From Chloroflexota bacterium (lineage in GTDB: Bacteria; Chloroflexota; Anaerolineae; Anaerolineales; UBA4823), in the NCBI GenBank assembly GCA_029265355.1, contig JAJUJL010000001.1:1-64000 (forward strand): a DNA stretch of 64,000 nt, given 5' to 3'. Positions 17,413-25,711 of this stretch are shown here, in pieces; positions within the stretch are counted from its first letter, which is position 1; each line of letters starts with the position of its first letter. Both the position numbers and the translations under genes were made by a program. The notes beneath the pieces are model-generated. The model searched no databases and was not told where the DNA came from. It saw only the letters and a list, made by a program, of their open reading frames with translations.

Positions 17413-18135
17413 TCATTCATCTCCTAAGATCTGCGGTCGCAACGTTTCCCATTCCTGGACAGCCTGTTCGTAATCGTCCGGGCGACCCAGGTCTTGCCAG
17501 TAGCCATCGAAGGGATAGCCCATCACCCGCTCACCAGCTTGCAGCAGGCGCAGCACCAGGTCGGGAAAATCCAGGCGCTGGTTGCGCTCCACATACTGCA
17601 GCACACGCGGCTCGAATACGTAAATGCCCATGCTCACCCGAAAATCGTAAGTCGGTTTTTCGATGTAGCCTGTCACTCGGTTAGAACGCCCGGGATGGGC
17701 ATCGAAGCGAATCACACCCAGGTCGACGTGCACACGGCGGGTGTGCGTGGCGATGGTCGCGACGGCATGCGAGCTGCGGTGGAAAGCGATCAGGTCTTTC
17801 AGCTCCAGGTTGGTGAGCACATCCCCATTGGTCACCAGGAAAGTGTCGTCCAGGCCATCCACCAGGGAAAGCGGCCCGGCAGTGCCCAACGGCTTGTCCT
17901 CGTAGCTGTAGCGAATGTTCAGCCCCCAGCGGCTGCCATCCTGGAAGAAAGCATTCAACAAGCCCGACAGGTGTCCCACGGTCAGAATCACCTCGTCCAC
18001 GCCGGCGCGCCGCATCTGGCGCAGCAAGATCTCCAGGATCGGCATATCGCCGATCGGCATCAACGGCTTGGGCAGGATCTTGGTATACGGCGCCAGGCGG
18101 GTGCCTTTACCGCCGGCCAGCACAACAGCTTTCAT
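17413..18135 (-). CDS. NDP-sugar nucleotidyltransferase
   Basis: A 240-residue enzyme with the signature LAGGKGTRLAPYT near the N-terminus, KPLMPIGDMP, and the catalytic-loop 'LVTNGDVL'. This is the single-domain form of the mannose-1-phosphate guanylyltransferase / glucose-1-phosphate thymidylyltransferase superfamily. It activates a sugar 1-phosphate with NTP. With Gmd encoded in the locus, GDP-mannose formation is one possibility; activation for the LegB/DegT branch is another. GGAG 9 bases before the ATG at 18135 favours it over a GTG six bases upstream. Base specificity cannot be told. Confidence 0.85.
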   Translation of the reverse strand: MKAVVLAGGKGTRLAPYTKILPKPLMPIGDMPILEILLRQMRRAGVDEVILTVGHLSGLLNAFFQDGSRWGLNIRYSYEDKPLGTAGPLSLVDGLDDTFLVTNGDVLTNLELKDLIAFHRSSHAVATIATHTRRVHVDLGVIRFDAHPGRSNRVTGYIEKPTYDFRVSMGIYVFEPRVLQYVERNQRLDFPDLVLRLLQAGERVMGYPFDGYWQDLGRPDDYEQAVQEWETLRPQILGDE

Positions 18136-18147
18136 CTGCACAAACTC

Positions 18148-19143
18148 CTATACCTGGTACTGGTCCGGACGATACATATCCAGATGCTCGCGGATCCACG
18201 CCACCGTGCGCTGCAGGCCGTCCTGCAGGGAGACTCGCGGCTGCCAGCCCAGGCGCTGGCGCGCCAGGCGATTATCAGAGAGCAAACGCTGCACCTCGCT
18301 CTTTTCCGGGCGCAAGCGGGCCTCCTCCACCAGGATGCGCACCGGGCGCTGCACGATGGACAGGATGATCTCCACCAGTTCGCCGATGCGCACCTCCTCC
18401 CCTGTGCCCAGGTTGAAGGTCTCGCCCAGCACATCCGGCGCCAGCGCGACCGCCAGGAAGCCCTGCACCGTGTCGGAGACGTAGGTCATATCGCGGCGGG
18501 CGTCCAGGTTGCCCAGGCGCACCACCTCGCCGGTCAGCGCCTGGGTGATGATGGTGGGGATCACGGCGCGCGCCGATTGGCGCGGGCCGTAGGTGTTGAA
18601 CGGGCGCAGGGTGACCACCGGCACATCGAAAGCGCGGTAAAAGCTCTCCGCCAGCTTATCAGCGCCAATTTTGCTGGCCGAATACGGCGATTGGCCCTGC
18701 AGAGGGTGAGCTTCGTCGATTGGCACACGCAGCGCCGTACCATACACCTCGCTGGTGGAGGTGTGCACCAGCCGCTCCACCCCAGCTTGCCGGCAGGCCA
18801 GCAGCACATTGAGCGTGCCGATGACATTGGTCTCTACCACTTCGGCCGGGTGGACATAGGAATAGGGAATGGCGATCAGCGCACCCAGGTGAAAGACATG
18901 CGAAACCCCCTCCACAGCTTTCTGCACAGCGGGCAGGTCGCGCAGGTCGCCAGCCACCAGCTCGAGTTTCTTGAACGCCTCGGGCGGCAGCATGCGCAGC
19001 AAGCCCGGGTCTCCCCGCGAGTTGTAACGCACGAAAGCCCGCACCTGTGCGCCCTGCTCCAGCAGCGCTTCGACCAGGTGGCTGGCGATGAAGCCGCCCG
19101 CGCCTGTCACCAGAACCCGGCGTCCTTGCCAGTGATCGGTCAT
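18148..19143 (-). CDS. LegB-like NDP-sugar 4,6-dehydratase (extended SDR)
   Basis: A 331-residue Rossmann enzyme: VTGAGGFIASH at 12-22 binds NAD, Ser129-Thr-Ser-Glu precedes VYG, and Tyr154-x3-Lys158 completes the catalytic set. The stretches 'HTSTSEVYGTA', 'SPYSASKIGADK' and 'RPFNTYGPRQSARAVIPTII' are characteristic of the LegB branch (GDP-GlcNAc 4,6-dehydratase of legionaminic acid synthesis). With the DegT aminotransferase it would make a 4-amino-4,6-dideoxy sugar. No LegI/NeuB synthase or epimerase is in the window, so a plain amino sugar is more likely than a nonulosonate. It sits 4 bases after the sugar transferase gene. Confidence 0.82.
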   Translation of the reverse strand: MTDHWQGRRVLVTGAGGFIASHLVEALLEQGAQVRAFVRYNSRGDPGLLRMLPPEAFKKLELVAGDLRDLPAVQKAVEGVSHVFHLGALIAIPYSYVHPAEVVETNVIGTLNVLLACRQAGVERLVHTSTSEVYGTALRVPIDEAHPLQGQSPYSASKIGADKLAESFYRAFDVPVVTLRPFNTYGPRQSARAVIPTIITQALTGEVVRLGNLDARRDMTYVSDTVQGFLAVALAPDVLGETFNLGTGEEVRIGELVEIILSIVQRPVRILVEEARLRPEKSEVQRLLSDNRLARQRLGWQPRVSLQDGLQRTVAWIREHLDMYRPDQYQV

Positions 19144-19147
19144 CTCG

Positions 19148-20944
19148 TCATGATCCGTGGTGTGGAATGTTCAGCACCTGCTCGCTGCCGGGCGACCTGG
19201 CTTCATCCGCGACCAGGCTGCTGCGCAGGTCGTGCAGGCACTGGCGCGCAGCGGACAGGTCGCCATCTTCCAGGTGCGCTTCCAGCTCTGCCAGCAAGGC
19301 GCTCACCCGCTCTGCTGGCGGTTTGGATGCCGTGTCCTGCCGGACATCGTCTTCCAAAGAAGACGGCGCAGGGGGTGCGCTCAAGCCTGGCCCACCCGGG
19401 AGACTCGTTTTCCCGCTTGCCTGCGAGCCATTCACCGCATGGCGCAGGCTGGCCAACAAATCCGGCGCGAACACCACCCTGGCAGGGGTGGATTTGCAGA
19501 TCTCCAGAACGCTGCGCCGTTCTTCTTCCGGGATGTTGTGGATGGCAAATAAAATGATGCCAATATCGTATTTGCGCACCAACTGGGGAATATCCTCGCG
19601 CCGCCCCAGCACGTTGGCGCCGCGGATGCGCATCTGCTGCTTGTAAAGATCGTCGTCCACATAGCCCACCACGCGGAACGCCGAGCCGGCCCGCCCAGCT
19701 TGTAACCACCAGGCAAAGAATTGCCCGGCCTCGCCCACGCCAACGATCAGCACCCGTTCGCGGGCATCCATGGCCCCCGGTCGCGCCGCCACCAGGCGCG
19801 CCGCCAGGGTTGCCAGCAGGCGCTCGCGGTAGCGCACCGTCACGAAGCCGATCCCCGCCAGGCCCGCCCCCATCACGATCAGCGCTGGCGGCAGCGGCCC
19901 GCCCGGGTAATCCAGCACCCCGCCCTGCCACAGCGAGCTAACCAGCAGCGCCAACAAAGTGCCCAGGCCCAACGCCGGCAGCAGGTCCAGCGCATCGGTG
20001 AAATTGGCCTGCGACCAGACGATGCGGTTGACGCCCATGAAGGCGCAGGTGGCGCTGAACAGGATGGAAAAACCCAGCGCCAGCACCAGCGATTTGAACA
20101 GGCCGACGTTCAGCGGGCCAAACGAGCGCCAAAACACGCCCACCACGCCCAGGGCGACGAACGTCACCAGCAGGTCCACGATGAACCAGGAGACATAGCG
20201 CGTCATCAGGCGCGACAGCGGCCCCAAGAACAGGCGCTCCGGCAGCGGCTGGCGGGCAAACTCCTGCGGCAGCAGCACCAGGAAAGTCCACAGGATCACG
20301 TCCATGTCCAGCCAGAAGCTGCGGTTGCGCACGTAGAGTTGGTCCAGGCGCAGCTTGCTGGGTAAGATGTCTTCCAGGTAAGCATCCATGAGGTTGCCGT
20401 GGTGCAGCAGCGCTTCTTCATTGCGGTAGAGCACCGAGGCCGGGCTGGTGATGCCGGGGCGCACCGAGAGCACCTCGTTGCGCACCACCTCCGGCCAACC
20501 GGCCCCAATCTCAGGGTCCTCGGGCCGCGGCCCGACCAGGCTCATCTCACCCACCAGCACATTCCAGAGCTGCGGCAGCTCGTTGAGCTTGGTACTGCGC
20601 AGCCAGGCGCCCAGCGGCGTGATGCGCGCATCGCCCTGGGCCGTCACCCGTGGGCCATCATAGGACTCGGGGCGCTCGTACATGGTGCGAAACTTGAGGA
20701 TCTTGAACACCCGCCCGCCCTTGCCCAGGCGCGGCCCGCGGTAAAAGACCGGCCCGGGCGAATCGCGCTTGATCAGCAGCGCCACCAACAGAAACAGCGG
20801 CGAGAGCAGCGCCAGCCCGAACAACGCTGCCAGGATATCCACCAGGCGCTTGAGGCCATCGTACAGGCGGCGCGGCCGCGGCCGCGCCAGCGGTATGGTG
20901 CGAAGCGAATCCGTTCGGGGGGGAGAGACTGTGCCAGATTGCAT
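19148..20944 (-). CDS. Initiating polyprenyl-phosphate sugar phosphotransferase with inverted domain order
   Basis: A 598-residue membrane protein. The catalytic bacterial sugar transferase domain is at the N-terminus (about 25-255): KRLVDILAA, then '[11 protein letters not shown]', '[14 protein letters not shown]' and [14 protein letters not shown]. Behind it come about four membrane helices (about 275-400) and a Rossmann-like CoA_binding_3 domain ('[13 protein letters not shown]', then VVGYVDDD) followed by a disordered acidic tail of about 80 residues. In WbaP/EpsE-type enzymes the helices and Rossmann domain precede the transferase domain, so this chain is permuted. It loads a sugar 1-phosphate on undecaprenyl phosphate, the first step of repeat-unit assembly. 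A -10 and palindrome lie just upstream. Confidence 0.88.
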   Translation of the reverse strand: MQSGTVSPPRTDSLRTIPLARPRPRRLYDGLKRLVDILAALFGLALLSPLFLLVALLIKRDSPGPVFYRGPRLGKGGRVFKILKFRTMYERPESYDGPRVTAQGDARITPLGAWLRSTKLNELPQLWNVLVGEMSLVGPRPEDPEIGAGWPEVVRNEVLSVRPGITSPASVLYRNEEALLHHGNLMDAYLEDILPSKLRLDQLYVRNRSFWLDMDVILWTFLVLLPQEFARQPLPERLFLGPLSRLMTRYVSWFIVDLLVTFVALGVVGVFWRSFGPLNVGLFKSLVLALGFSILFSATCAFMGVNRIVWSQANFTDALDLLPALGLGTLLALLVSSLWQGGVLDYPGGPLPPALIVMGAGLAGIGFVTVRYRERLLATLAARLVAARPGAMDARERVLIVGVGEAGQFFAWWLQAGRAGSAFRVVGYVDDDLYKQQMRIRGANVLGRREDIPQLVRKYDIGIILFAIHNIPEEERRSVLEICKSTPARVVFAPDLLASLRHAVNGSQASGKTSLPGGPGLSAPPAPSSLEDDVRQDTASKPPAERVSALLAELEAHLEDGDLSAARQCLHDLRSSLVADEARSPGSEQVLNIPHHGS

Positions 20945-20977
20945 GTGCGCTTGCGTGTGCAGCAGGGATCTGCCTAT

Positions 20978-20983
20978 ATTATA
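20978..20983 (-). promoter_or_regulatory. Candidate promoter -10 for the sugar transferase gene
   Basis: A perfect TATAAT on the minus strand would start transcription near 20971, giving a leader of under 30 bases. The -35 position is poor (TGCTAA), which suits an activated promoter. It would give the biosynthetic genes below 20944 an internal promoter. Confidence 0.4.
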
Positions 20984-20986
20984 ACG

Positions 20987-21016
20987 AAAATTGCAACGTT
21001 TTTAGCATGCAATTTT
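20987..21016. promoter_or_regulatory. Operator-like palindrome overlapping the -35 region
   Basis: AAAATTGCA and TGCAATTTT form a perfect 9-bp inverted repeat with a 12-base spacer, next to the TATAAT at 20978-20983. The geometry is that of a dimeric regulator site; no regulator can be named. Confidence 0.4.
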
Positions 21017-21061
21017 GACAAAAACCAGCCACCTTACAAAGAAGCGAAGCGCACCAGCCGC

Positions 21062-22006
21062 TCACTCGCCGGCGGAGCTCTCCGGCAACCCACCGCGCAG
21101 CGGCGGCGGCGCTTCCTGGCGCTCCAAGGGCAGGCGCCCCTGCAGGTAAAAGCGCAGCATGCCCTCGGCTTTGGCCAGCGCTGGCGAGCCGGGTCGCAGG
21201 CGGCGCAGCCCGCGCAGCGCGGCGTGGGAGAGCGGGTTGAAGAGCGGGCGCAGCCAGGGATGGAAGACCACCCGCTGGCGCACCGGCTTGGCCGTGTAAC
21301 CCATGCGGAACTTGAACTCGTCCACGCTGGGCGGCGCGTCCAACGAGTGCAGGCCGTAGAACAGGCGGCGCACGCTGGGACGCCCCAGCGCCGCCTGCGT
21401 GAAAGCGAAGGTCAGCGCGTTGTTGACTCCCTGGCTGAGATAGGCGCTGCGGCTGCCCTGGTGGAGGATGCTGCAGCAATCTTCGCAGGTGAAAGCGATC
21501 AGCGCCGCTGCCAGGGTATCGCCGCTCCAGGCGCCCCAGGCCTCGAAGCCCGGCAGGTCTGCGGCGCTCTGACAGAGAGTCTGCCACCAGGCGGAATCTT
21601 CCGCCTGGGTGCGCCCCTGGCGTTCCAATGTCTCGCGGCGCACCGCCCAGCCTTGCACCGCCAGCTCAGCGAAGGGCAACGGCGCGATGCGAAAAGCCGC
21701 CAGCCCTTTACGCACATCGTAGCGCGCTTTCTTGGGCAGTATCGAGAGCGGGTATTGGCTGCCCTCGTAGACCACGTGGTAGGAGGCCGCCCCGGCCTGG
21801 CTCTCCAGCGGGGTGGAATAGCGCAGCCCGATGGCGCCCAGCCCGCGCCACAGCTCCGCCAGCTCAGCCTCGCCCGGCGCGATCAGCCAGTGGTAGGGAA
21901 AGGCCTGGTAGACGCGCGGCCCCTGGTCGTACCAGTAGCTGCTTTCTGTGCGCAGCACGCGGTGTCCCTGGCGGCGCAGCCATTCGGCGAAGATATCGGG
22001 ATTCAA
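21062..22006 (-). CDS. FemAB/GNAT_6-like acyltransferase
   Basis: A 314-residue soluble protein with no signal. The middle ('GAWSGDTLAAALIAF', then 'LHQGS' and 'QGVNNALTFAFTQAAL') matches the C-terminal GNAT half of FemAB-superfamily proteins, and the last part ('DEFKFRMGYTAKPV') matches their closing Phe-Lys-x-x-Gly-Phe-like segment. FemAB relatives add amino acids to peptidoglycan; those in capsule loci are thought to add acyl or amino acid groups to sugars. Its ATG overlaps the stop of the preceding GNAT gene (ATGA). The specific substrate is unknown. Confidence 0.6.
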   Translation of the reverse strand: MNPDIFAEWLRRQGHRVLRTESSYWYDQGPRVYQAFPYHWLIAPGEAELAELWRGLGAIGLRYSTPLESQAGAASYHVVYEGSQYPLSILPKKARYDVRKGLAAFRIAPLPFAELAVQGWAVRRETLERQGRTQAEDSAWWQTLCQSAADLPGFEAWGAWSGDTLAAALIAFTCEDCCSILHQGSRSAYLSQGVNNALTFAFTQAALGRPSVRRLFYGLHSLDAPPSVDEFKFRMGYTAKPVRQRVVFHPWLRPLFNPLSHAALRGLRRLRPGSPALAKAEGMLRFYLQGRLPLERQEAPPPLRGGLPESSAGE

Positions 22007-22626
22007 GCATTAGCTCCAGTCGGTATGGCGTAAAGCTGGTACATTAATCCATGGCGGACGGTTTCACCAACCCGGGAAAACCCGATGCGCGAATAAAATT
22101 TTATCGCCGCGAGATTATCGCTCTCTGTGATCAGATACACCTCGGCAAAACCGCGCGCTGCGGCATCCTGCAGCAGCGCCTGCACCAATAACTCGGCAAT
22201 ACCTGAGCCTCGCTTTGCCTCCGAGACCACAATGGGTCGCAACTCATATCCAGGAGCTGGAATTCCAGGCCGAGATGGAGGGGGATGCATGTTCGACCCA
22301 AGCACACGCGTTGGCAACTCTGCCAGGAGCATCGGTTGCTGTAAAAGCAGGAGCAACGTCCACACGGTCAATCCAGGCAGGCTGTTCAGTATCAATCTCC
22401 TGCGCAACGCCCGGGCGTCCCATACACCGCAAATATACCCATCCACACTGCCCTGTGAGTACGCAACAAATCCCGTCGCCCCGACTTCCTGACAAACTGC
22501 CCGGTAGTAGAGAGTTAGAAGCTCCTTGGCGGGGCGCACCTTGCGAAAAGAAGACTTGAGGTAGGCCAGGTGCAGTGCAGCGGCCTGGGCGCAGTGCTGG
22601 GGCTGCATCGACAGAATCTCGCTCAC
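22003..22626 (-). CDS. GNAT-family N-acetyltransferase
   Basis: A 207-residue protein with the acetyl-CoA pyrophosphate loop 'AKRGSGIAELLVQALL' and the motif B part 'ESDNLAAIKFYSRIGF' at the C-terminal third. It is placed between a GT4 and a FemAB-like gene, so acetylation of an amino sugar of the repeat unit is plausible. The start is taken as the GTG that overlaps the GT4 stop (GTGA). A longer frame would run deep into the GT4 gene, and an ATG six codons inside is an alternative. Confidence 0.75.
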   Translation of the reverse strand: MSEILSMQPQHCAQAAALHLAYLKSSFRKVRPAKELLTLYYRAVCQEVGATGFVAYSQGSVDGYICGVWDARALRRRLILNSLPGLTVWTLLLLLQQPMLLAELPTRVLGSNMHPPPSRPGIPAPGYELRPIVVSEAKRGSGIAELLVQALLQDAAARGFAEVYLITESDNLAAIKFYSRIGFSRVGETVRHGLMYQLYAIPTGANA

Positions 22627-23846
22627 CGCGCCGCACCCTGCAGCAGGTTTTCGAACTGCGACACGCACACCTGGCGCGAATAGGATGATACCAGCAACTC
22701 GCGCCCGGCCAGCCCCATGCGGGCGCAGCTCTCCGAATCAGATTGAAGCATGAGAATCGCCTCAACCAGCCCAGCCGTGTCGCCGGGCGGCACATTTACC
22801 CCGCAATGGTTCTCTTCGATCAAGCGAGCGATCTCACTCTCTGCCGGCGTCACGCCCAGCACCGGGCGAGCGCTGGACATAATGGCAAAGGTCTTGCTGG
22901 GCAGCGAGGTGGCATGAGAGCGGGCGTTGAGGGTCACCAGGCTGACATCCGCCGCCGCCAGCATCTCCGCCAGCGCCTGGCGAGGCTGATATGGCAGGAA
23001 AAGCACGTTGTCCAGGTTTTGCCGCGCGGCCTCAGCCTGCAGCGCGGCTTTGCGCACCCCTTCGCCGACGATCACGAAGCGCACCGTTTCCCTCGACGCC
23101 AGCCGACCAGCAGCCTGCAGCACGTCTTCCAATGCCGAGTTGTGCCCCAGGTTGCCGGCGTACAAAACCACGAAACAACCTTGCAAACCATACCGGCGGC
23201 GGAATTCGTTCTCCTTGGGCAGCGGCTGGATCTCATCCGGGTTCGACCAGACCGGTATGACCGACAATTTCTCTGCCGGCGCACCCTTCTCCAGCAAACT
23301 GCGGCGAAATCCCTCTGAGATCAATGAAATATGCCCGGCGCGACGGTACAAAAAGCGCTCCAGCCATCGGAAGAAGCGGATGGCCGCCGGGTTGCGCAGC
23401 ACGCCCGCCGCGATGGCTGCATCCGGGTACAGGTCTTCCACGCGCAGCACCCAGGGCGCGCCCCAGGCCACGCTGAGCAGCCAGGCCGCCAGTCCCAGCG
23501 GCAGCGGAGGCGAATAGCTCAGGATGACATCCGGCCGCCCGGCTGCCAGCCCGCCAAAGAGCGCTGTGAAGCTGAAGCTGCCATAATTCAAGATGCGCGC
23601 CCAAAAGCCCTTGCTGGGAGAAATAAAGCTCCAGGTGCGCAGCACCTGCACGCCATTGCGCAACTCGCGCAGCAACCAGGCGTTGCGGTAGCCCGGAAAG
23701 ACCTCGCCCGCCGGGTAGCTGGGCGCGGCGGTGACAAAAGTCACCTGGTGGCCGCGCTGCGCCAGGTCTTCGGCCAGCTCGGTCGCCAGCGCCGCCCCGC
23801 TGACGTCCTCGGGGGCGTAGTGCTGGGCCAAGATCAATACTTTCAC
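22623..23846 (-). CDS. GT4-family glycosyltransferase (WbuB-like)
   Basis: A 407-residue GT-B enzyme. The N-terminal domain begins 'ILAQHYAPEDVSGAALATELA', as in WbuB-like fucosamine/amino sugar transferases. The C-terminal Rossmann domain has 'VVLYAGNLGHN' and the donor-binding 'PSKTFAIMSSARPVLGV' followed by an acidic 'AESEIARLIEE'. It has no signal peptide and acts at the cytoplasmic face on the lipid-linked unit. It has a GTG start and its stop overlaps the GNAT start. It marks the GC-rich side of a sharp composition change: the next gene upstream is AT-rich. Confidence 0.87.
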   Translation of the reverse strand: MKVLILAQHYAPEDVSGAALATELAEDLAQRGHQVTFVTAAPSYPAGEVFPGYRNAWLLRELRNGVQVLRTWSFISPSKGFWARILNYGSFSFTALFGGLAAGRPDVILSYSPPLPLGLAAWLLSVAWGAPWVLRVEDLYPDAAIAAGVLRNPAAIRFFRWLERFLYRRAGHISLISEGFRRSLLEKGAPAEKLSVIPVWSNPDEIQPLPKENEFRRRYGLQGCFVVLYAGNLGHNSALEDVLQAAGRLASRETVRFVIVGEGVRKAALQAEAARQNLDNVLFLPYQPRQALAEMLAAADVSLVTLNARSHATSLPSKTFAIMSSARPVLGVTPAESEIARLIEENHCGVNVPPGDTAGLVEAILMLQSDSESCARMGLAGRELLVSSYSRQVCVSQFENLLQGAAR

Positions 23847-23856
23847 TGTGGTTTCA

Positions 23857-25047
23857 CTATAAACAACCGCTTTTCAGTTCAAAGTAGATATTTTCTAATT
23901 GATCGCCTACAGCCTTAATTGAAAAGGTGTCCTGCATCAGCGCATCACAATTAGATCGCAGCGATTCATAGAGGCTGTGATCCGTTAAGATACGAGCAAT
24001 AGCTTCAGCAAATTCCTCAGGGTCGAAATTTGTTACCAGAGCAACACGGTCTCTTAGAAGATCTGCAATTTCTAGCCCATTAGTGACTACCATCGGTTTT
24101 CCTGCTAAACATGCCTCGATGATGGCCATGGGATAGGTATCTGTCCTGCAAGGCAAAACGAAGACATCAGCATCCTGATAGGCTGCATAAACTTCTTCCC
24201 CTATTAATAATCCGGGTAAAAAAACCCTATCCTCCAGTCCATAAGATGTGATTAGATTTTGCACCTCATCAAGTTGTCCATCATCTGGTCCAACTATGGC
24301 TAAAAATGCATCCTTTACTTTCAAGGTATTGAAGGCATGTACCAACATATCAGTTCCTTTTTTGCGATTTATCCGGCCAAGGAAAAGGATCAAAGGTTTA
24401 TCATCAGGTATATTTATCCTGCGGCGAAATAATCCTGAAGTGGGAAATTTACTCCTATCCGCCAAATCCACACCATTATGAATAAGACGAATTCTCTCTG
24501 GTGGAATCCCATATTTGATTGCTTGCTCCGCCTCGCTCTGTTGGCCGGCAAGAATCATCCCAACGCCACTTAATTCTTGGTTACCCCAGAAGCGGTCATA
24601 AATCTGCTTCACGAAGATCGAATTGACAATTAACTGCATCGCGCCATGCGGTTGTAGGACAAACGGAATTCCTTTAGATCTTGCTGCGCGAGCGATAGGC
24701 AGATTCATAAAGTTTCGGTAACCATTGATATGGATAATATCAAAAGTCGTGATTTCTTTTCGAAGATAACCTGGTAAATCGGGCAGCAAGATCGGACCCA
24801 AGGTGCCTGGCCACCAGGCAAAATTCCAGGTATTGAAGTAAACAACTCTTAATCCGTCAATATTTCGCTCAAAGGTTCCTGGAGCTATTTTTTTATGTTT
24901 ATTGAGCAGGTTGGTGCAATAAATGGTGACACTGTGGCCGCGCCTCATTAGCTCGCGTCCGTTCTGATGCACGATCTTGACTGGCCCGCCCCAAGCACTA
25001 GCTGGGTAAAAACCTAACGTTGACATCAAAATATTTAATTTCGTCAT
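23857..25047 (-). CDS. GT4-family glycosyltransferase, AT-rich
   Basis: A 396-residue GT-B enzyme. The N-terminal half includes 'GGPVKIVHQNGRELMRRGHSV'; the C-terminal half has 'LFLGRINRKKGTDMLVHAF' and the nucleotide-sugar region DTYPMAIIEACLAGKPMVVT. The sugar is not identifiable. The gene is clearly AT-rich: the 60 bases at 24241-24300 contain 24 G/C, against 41 of 60 at 20401-20460 in the sugar transferase gene, which indicates separate origin. The ATG at 25047 is used rather than a TTG two codons earlier. No clear ribosome site is visible. Confidence 0.87.
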   Translation of the reverse strand: MTKLNILMSTLGFYPASAWGGPVKIVHQNGRELMRRGHSVTIYCTNLLNKHKKIAPGTFERNIDGLRVVYFNTWNFAWWPGTLGPILLPDLPGYLRKEITTFDIIHINGYRNFMNLPIARAARSKGIPFVLQPHGAMQLIVNSIFVKQIYDRFWGNQELSGVGMILAGQQSEAEQAIKYGIPPERIRLIHNGVDLADRSKFPTSGLFRRRINIPDDKPLILFLGRINRKKGTDMLVHAFNTLKVKDAFLAIVGPDDGQLDEVQNLITSYGLEDRVFLPGLLIGEEVYAAYQDADVFVLPCRTDTYPMAIIEACLAGKPMVVTNGLEIADLLRDRVALVTNFDPEEFAEAIARILTDHSLYESLRSNCDALMQDTFSIKAVGDQLENIYFELKSGCL

Positions 25048-25114
25048 AATCAAACTTTATTGAAAAGATGAGAGATTCTCAAAGACGGATCCATTTGCAT
25101 CAACAATTTCCTTG

Positions 25115-25711
25115 TTATCCGATCACTCTTGCAGGGTTGCCAGCCGCTATCCTACCTGCAGGTACATCGCGGGTCACCACACTGCCGGCGCCGATCACGC
25201 AGCCGTGCCCCAGCCTGACACCCTTGAGCACCAGGCTATGCATGCCGATGAAGACGTCGTCTTCGATCACTACCGGGGCGGCGGGGGCGTCATTGGGGTG
25301 CAAACGGCGTTCCACCGGGTCGAGCGGGTGAAAGTCGGTGTCGATGATGGTGCAGTTAGCGCCCACGGTAACACGGTCGCCGATGCGGATAGAGCGCGCA
25401 GCGCAGATCACGCCGCCGGTCATGGCAAAATCGTCGCCGATCACCAGCTCGGCGTACGGCTGCCAGGTGCACAGCACCACCGGATGGGCAGGCGCCAGCG
25501 GGTTAGAGACCAGGCTGGAGCGCAGTCCCAGCCGATCGCCGATGAGCAGTGTGCTGCCGCGGTAGCGCTCGATGAGCGGCACGCCGTGCAGGCGCCAGCC
25601 GCGCCGCCAGGGAATACCGTAGTAAGCAAACAGCAGGCGGGCGCGCGGGTAAGCCAGCCAGCGAGCCAGCTCGCCCCACAACTTCCAGGGAGCGTCCAGG
25701 GTGCGGCGCAT
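25115..25711 (-). CDS. Left-handed beta-helix (hexapeptide) acyltransferase
   Basis: A 198-residue soluble protein. Repeated hexapeptide turns from about residue 60 to 190 ('SIRIGDRVTVGANCTIID', 'VVIEDDVFIGMHSLVLKGVR', 'GCVIGAGSVVTRDVPAG', then AAGNPARVIG) are the LbetaH signature of maltose/galactoside O-acetyltransferase relatives. It probably moves an acyl group from acyl-CoA to a sugar of the unit. The start shares one base with the MaoC gene stop (TGATG). A MaoC enzyme directly upstream could supply an unusual hydroxyacyl donor. It is GC-rich, unlike its flanks. Confidence 0.88.
   Translation of the reverse strand: MRRTLDAPWKLWGELARWLAYPRARLLFAYYGIPWRRGWRLHGVPLIERYRGSTLLIGDRLGLRSSLVSNPLAPAHPVVLCTWQPYAELVIGDDFAMTGGVICAARSIRIGDRVTVGANCTIIDTDFHPLDPVERRLHPNDAPAAPVVIEDDVFIGMHSLVLKGVRLGHGCVIGAGSVVTRDVPAGRIAAGNPARVIG

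Noticed and set aside
17494-19557. 687-codon open frame on the plus strand
   Set aside because: It lies antisense to the nucleotidyltransferase, LegB-like and sugar transferase genes, all with clear family motifs. Its product is rich in His, Gln, Arg and Ala with no recognisable domain, the usual shadow in GC-rich DNA.
20399-22033. 544-codon open frame on the plus strand
   Set aside because: Antisense to the sugar transferase and FemAB-like genes, with low-complexity Arg/Gln/Ala composition and no family features.
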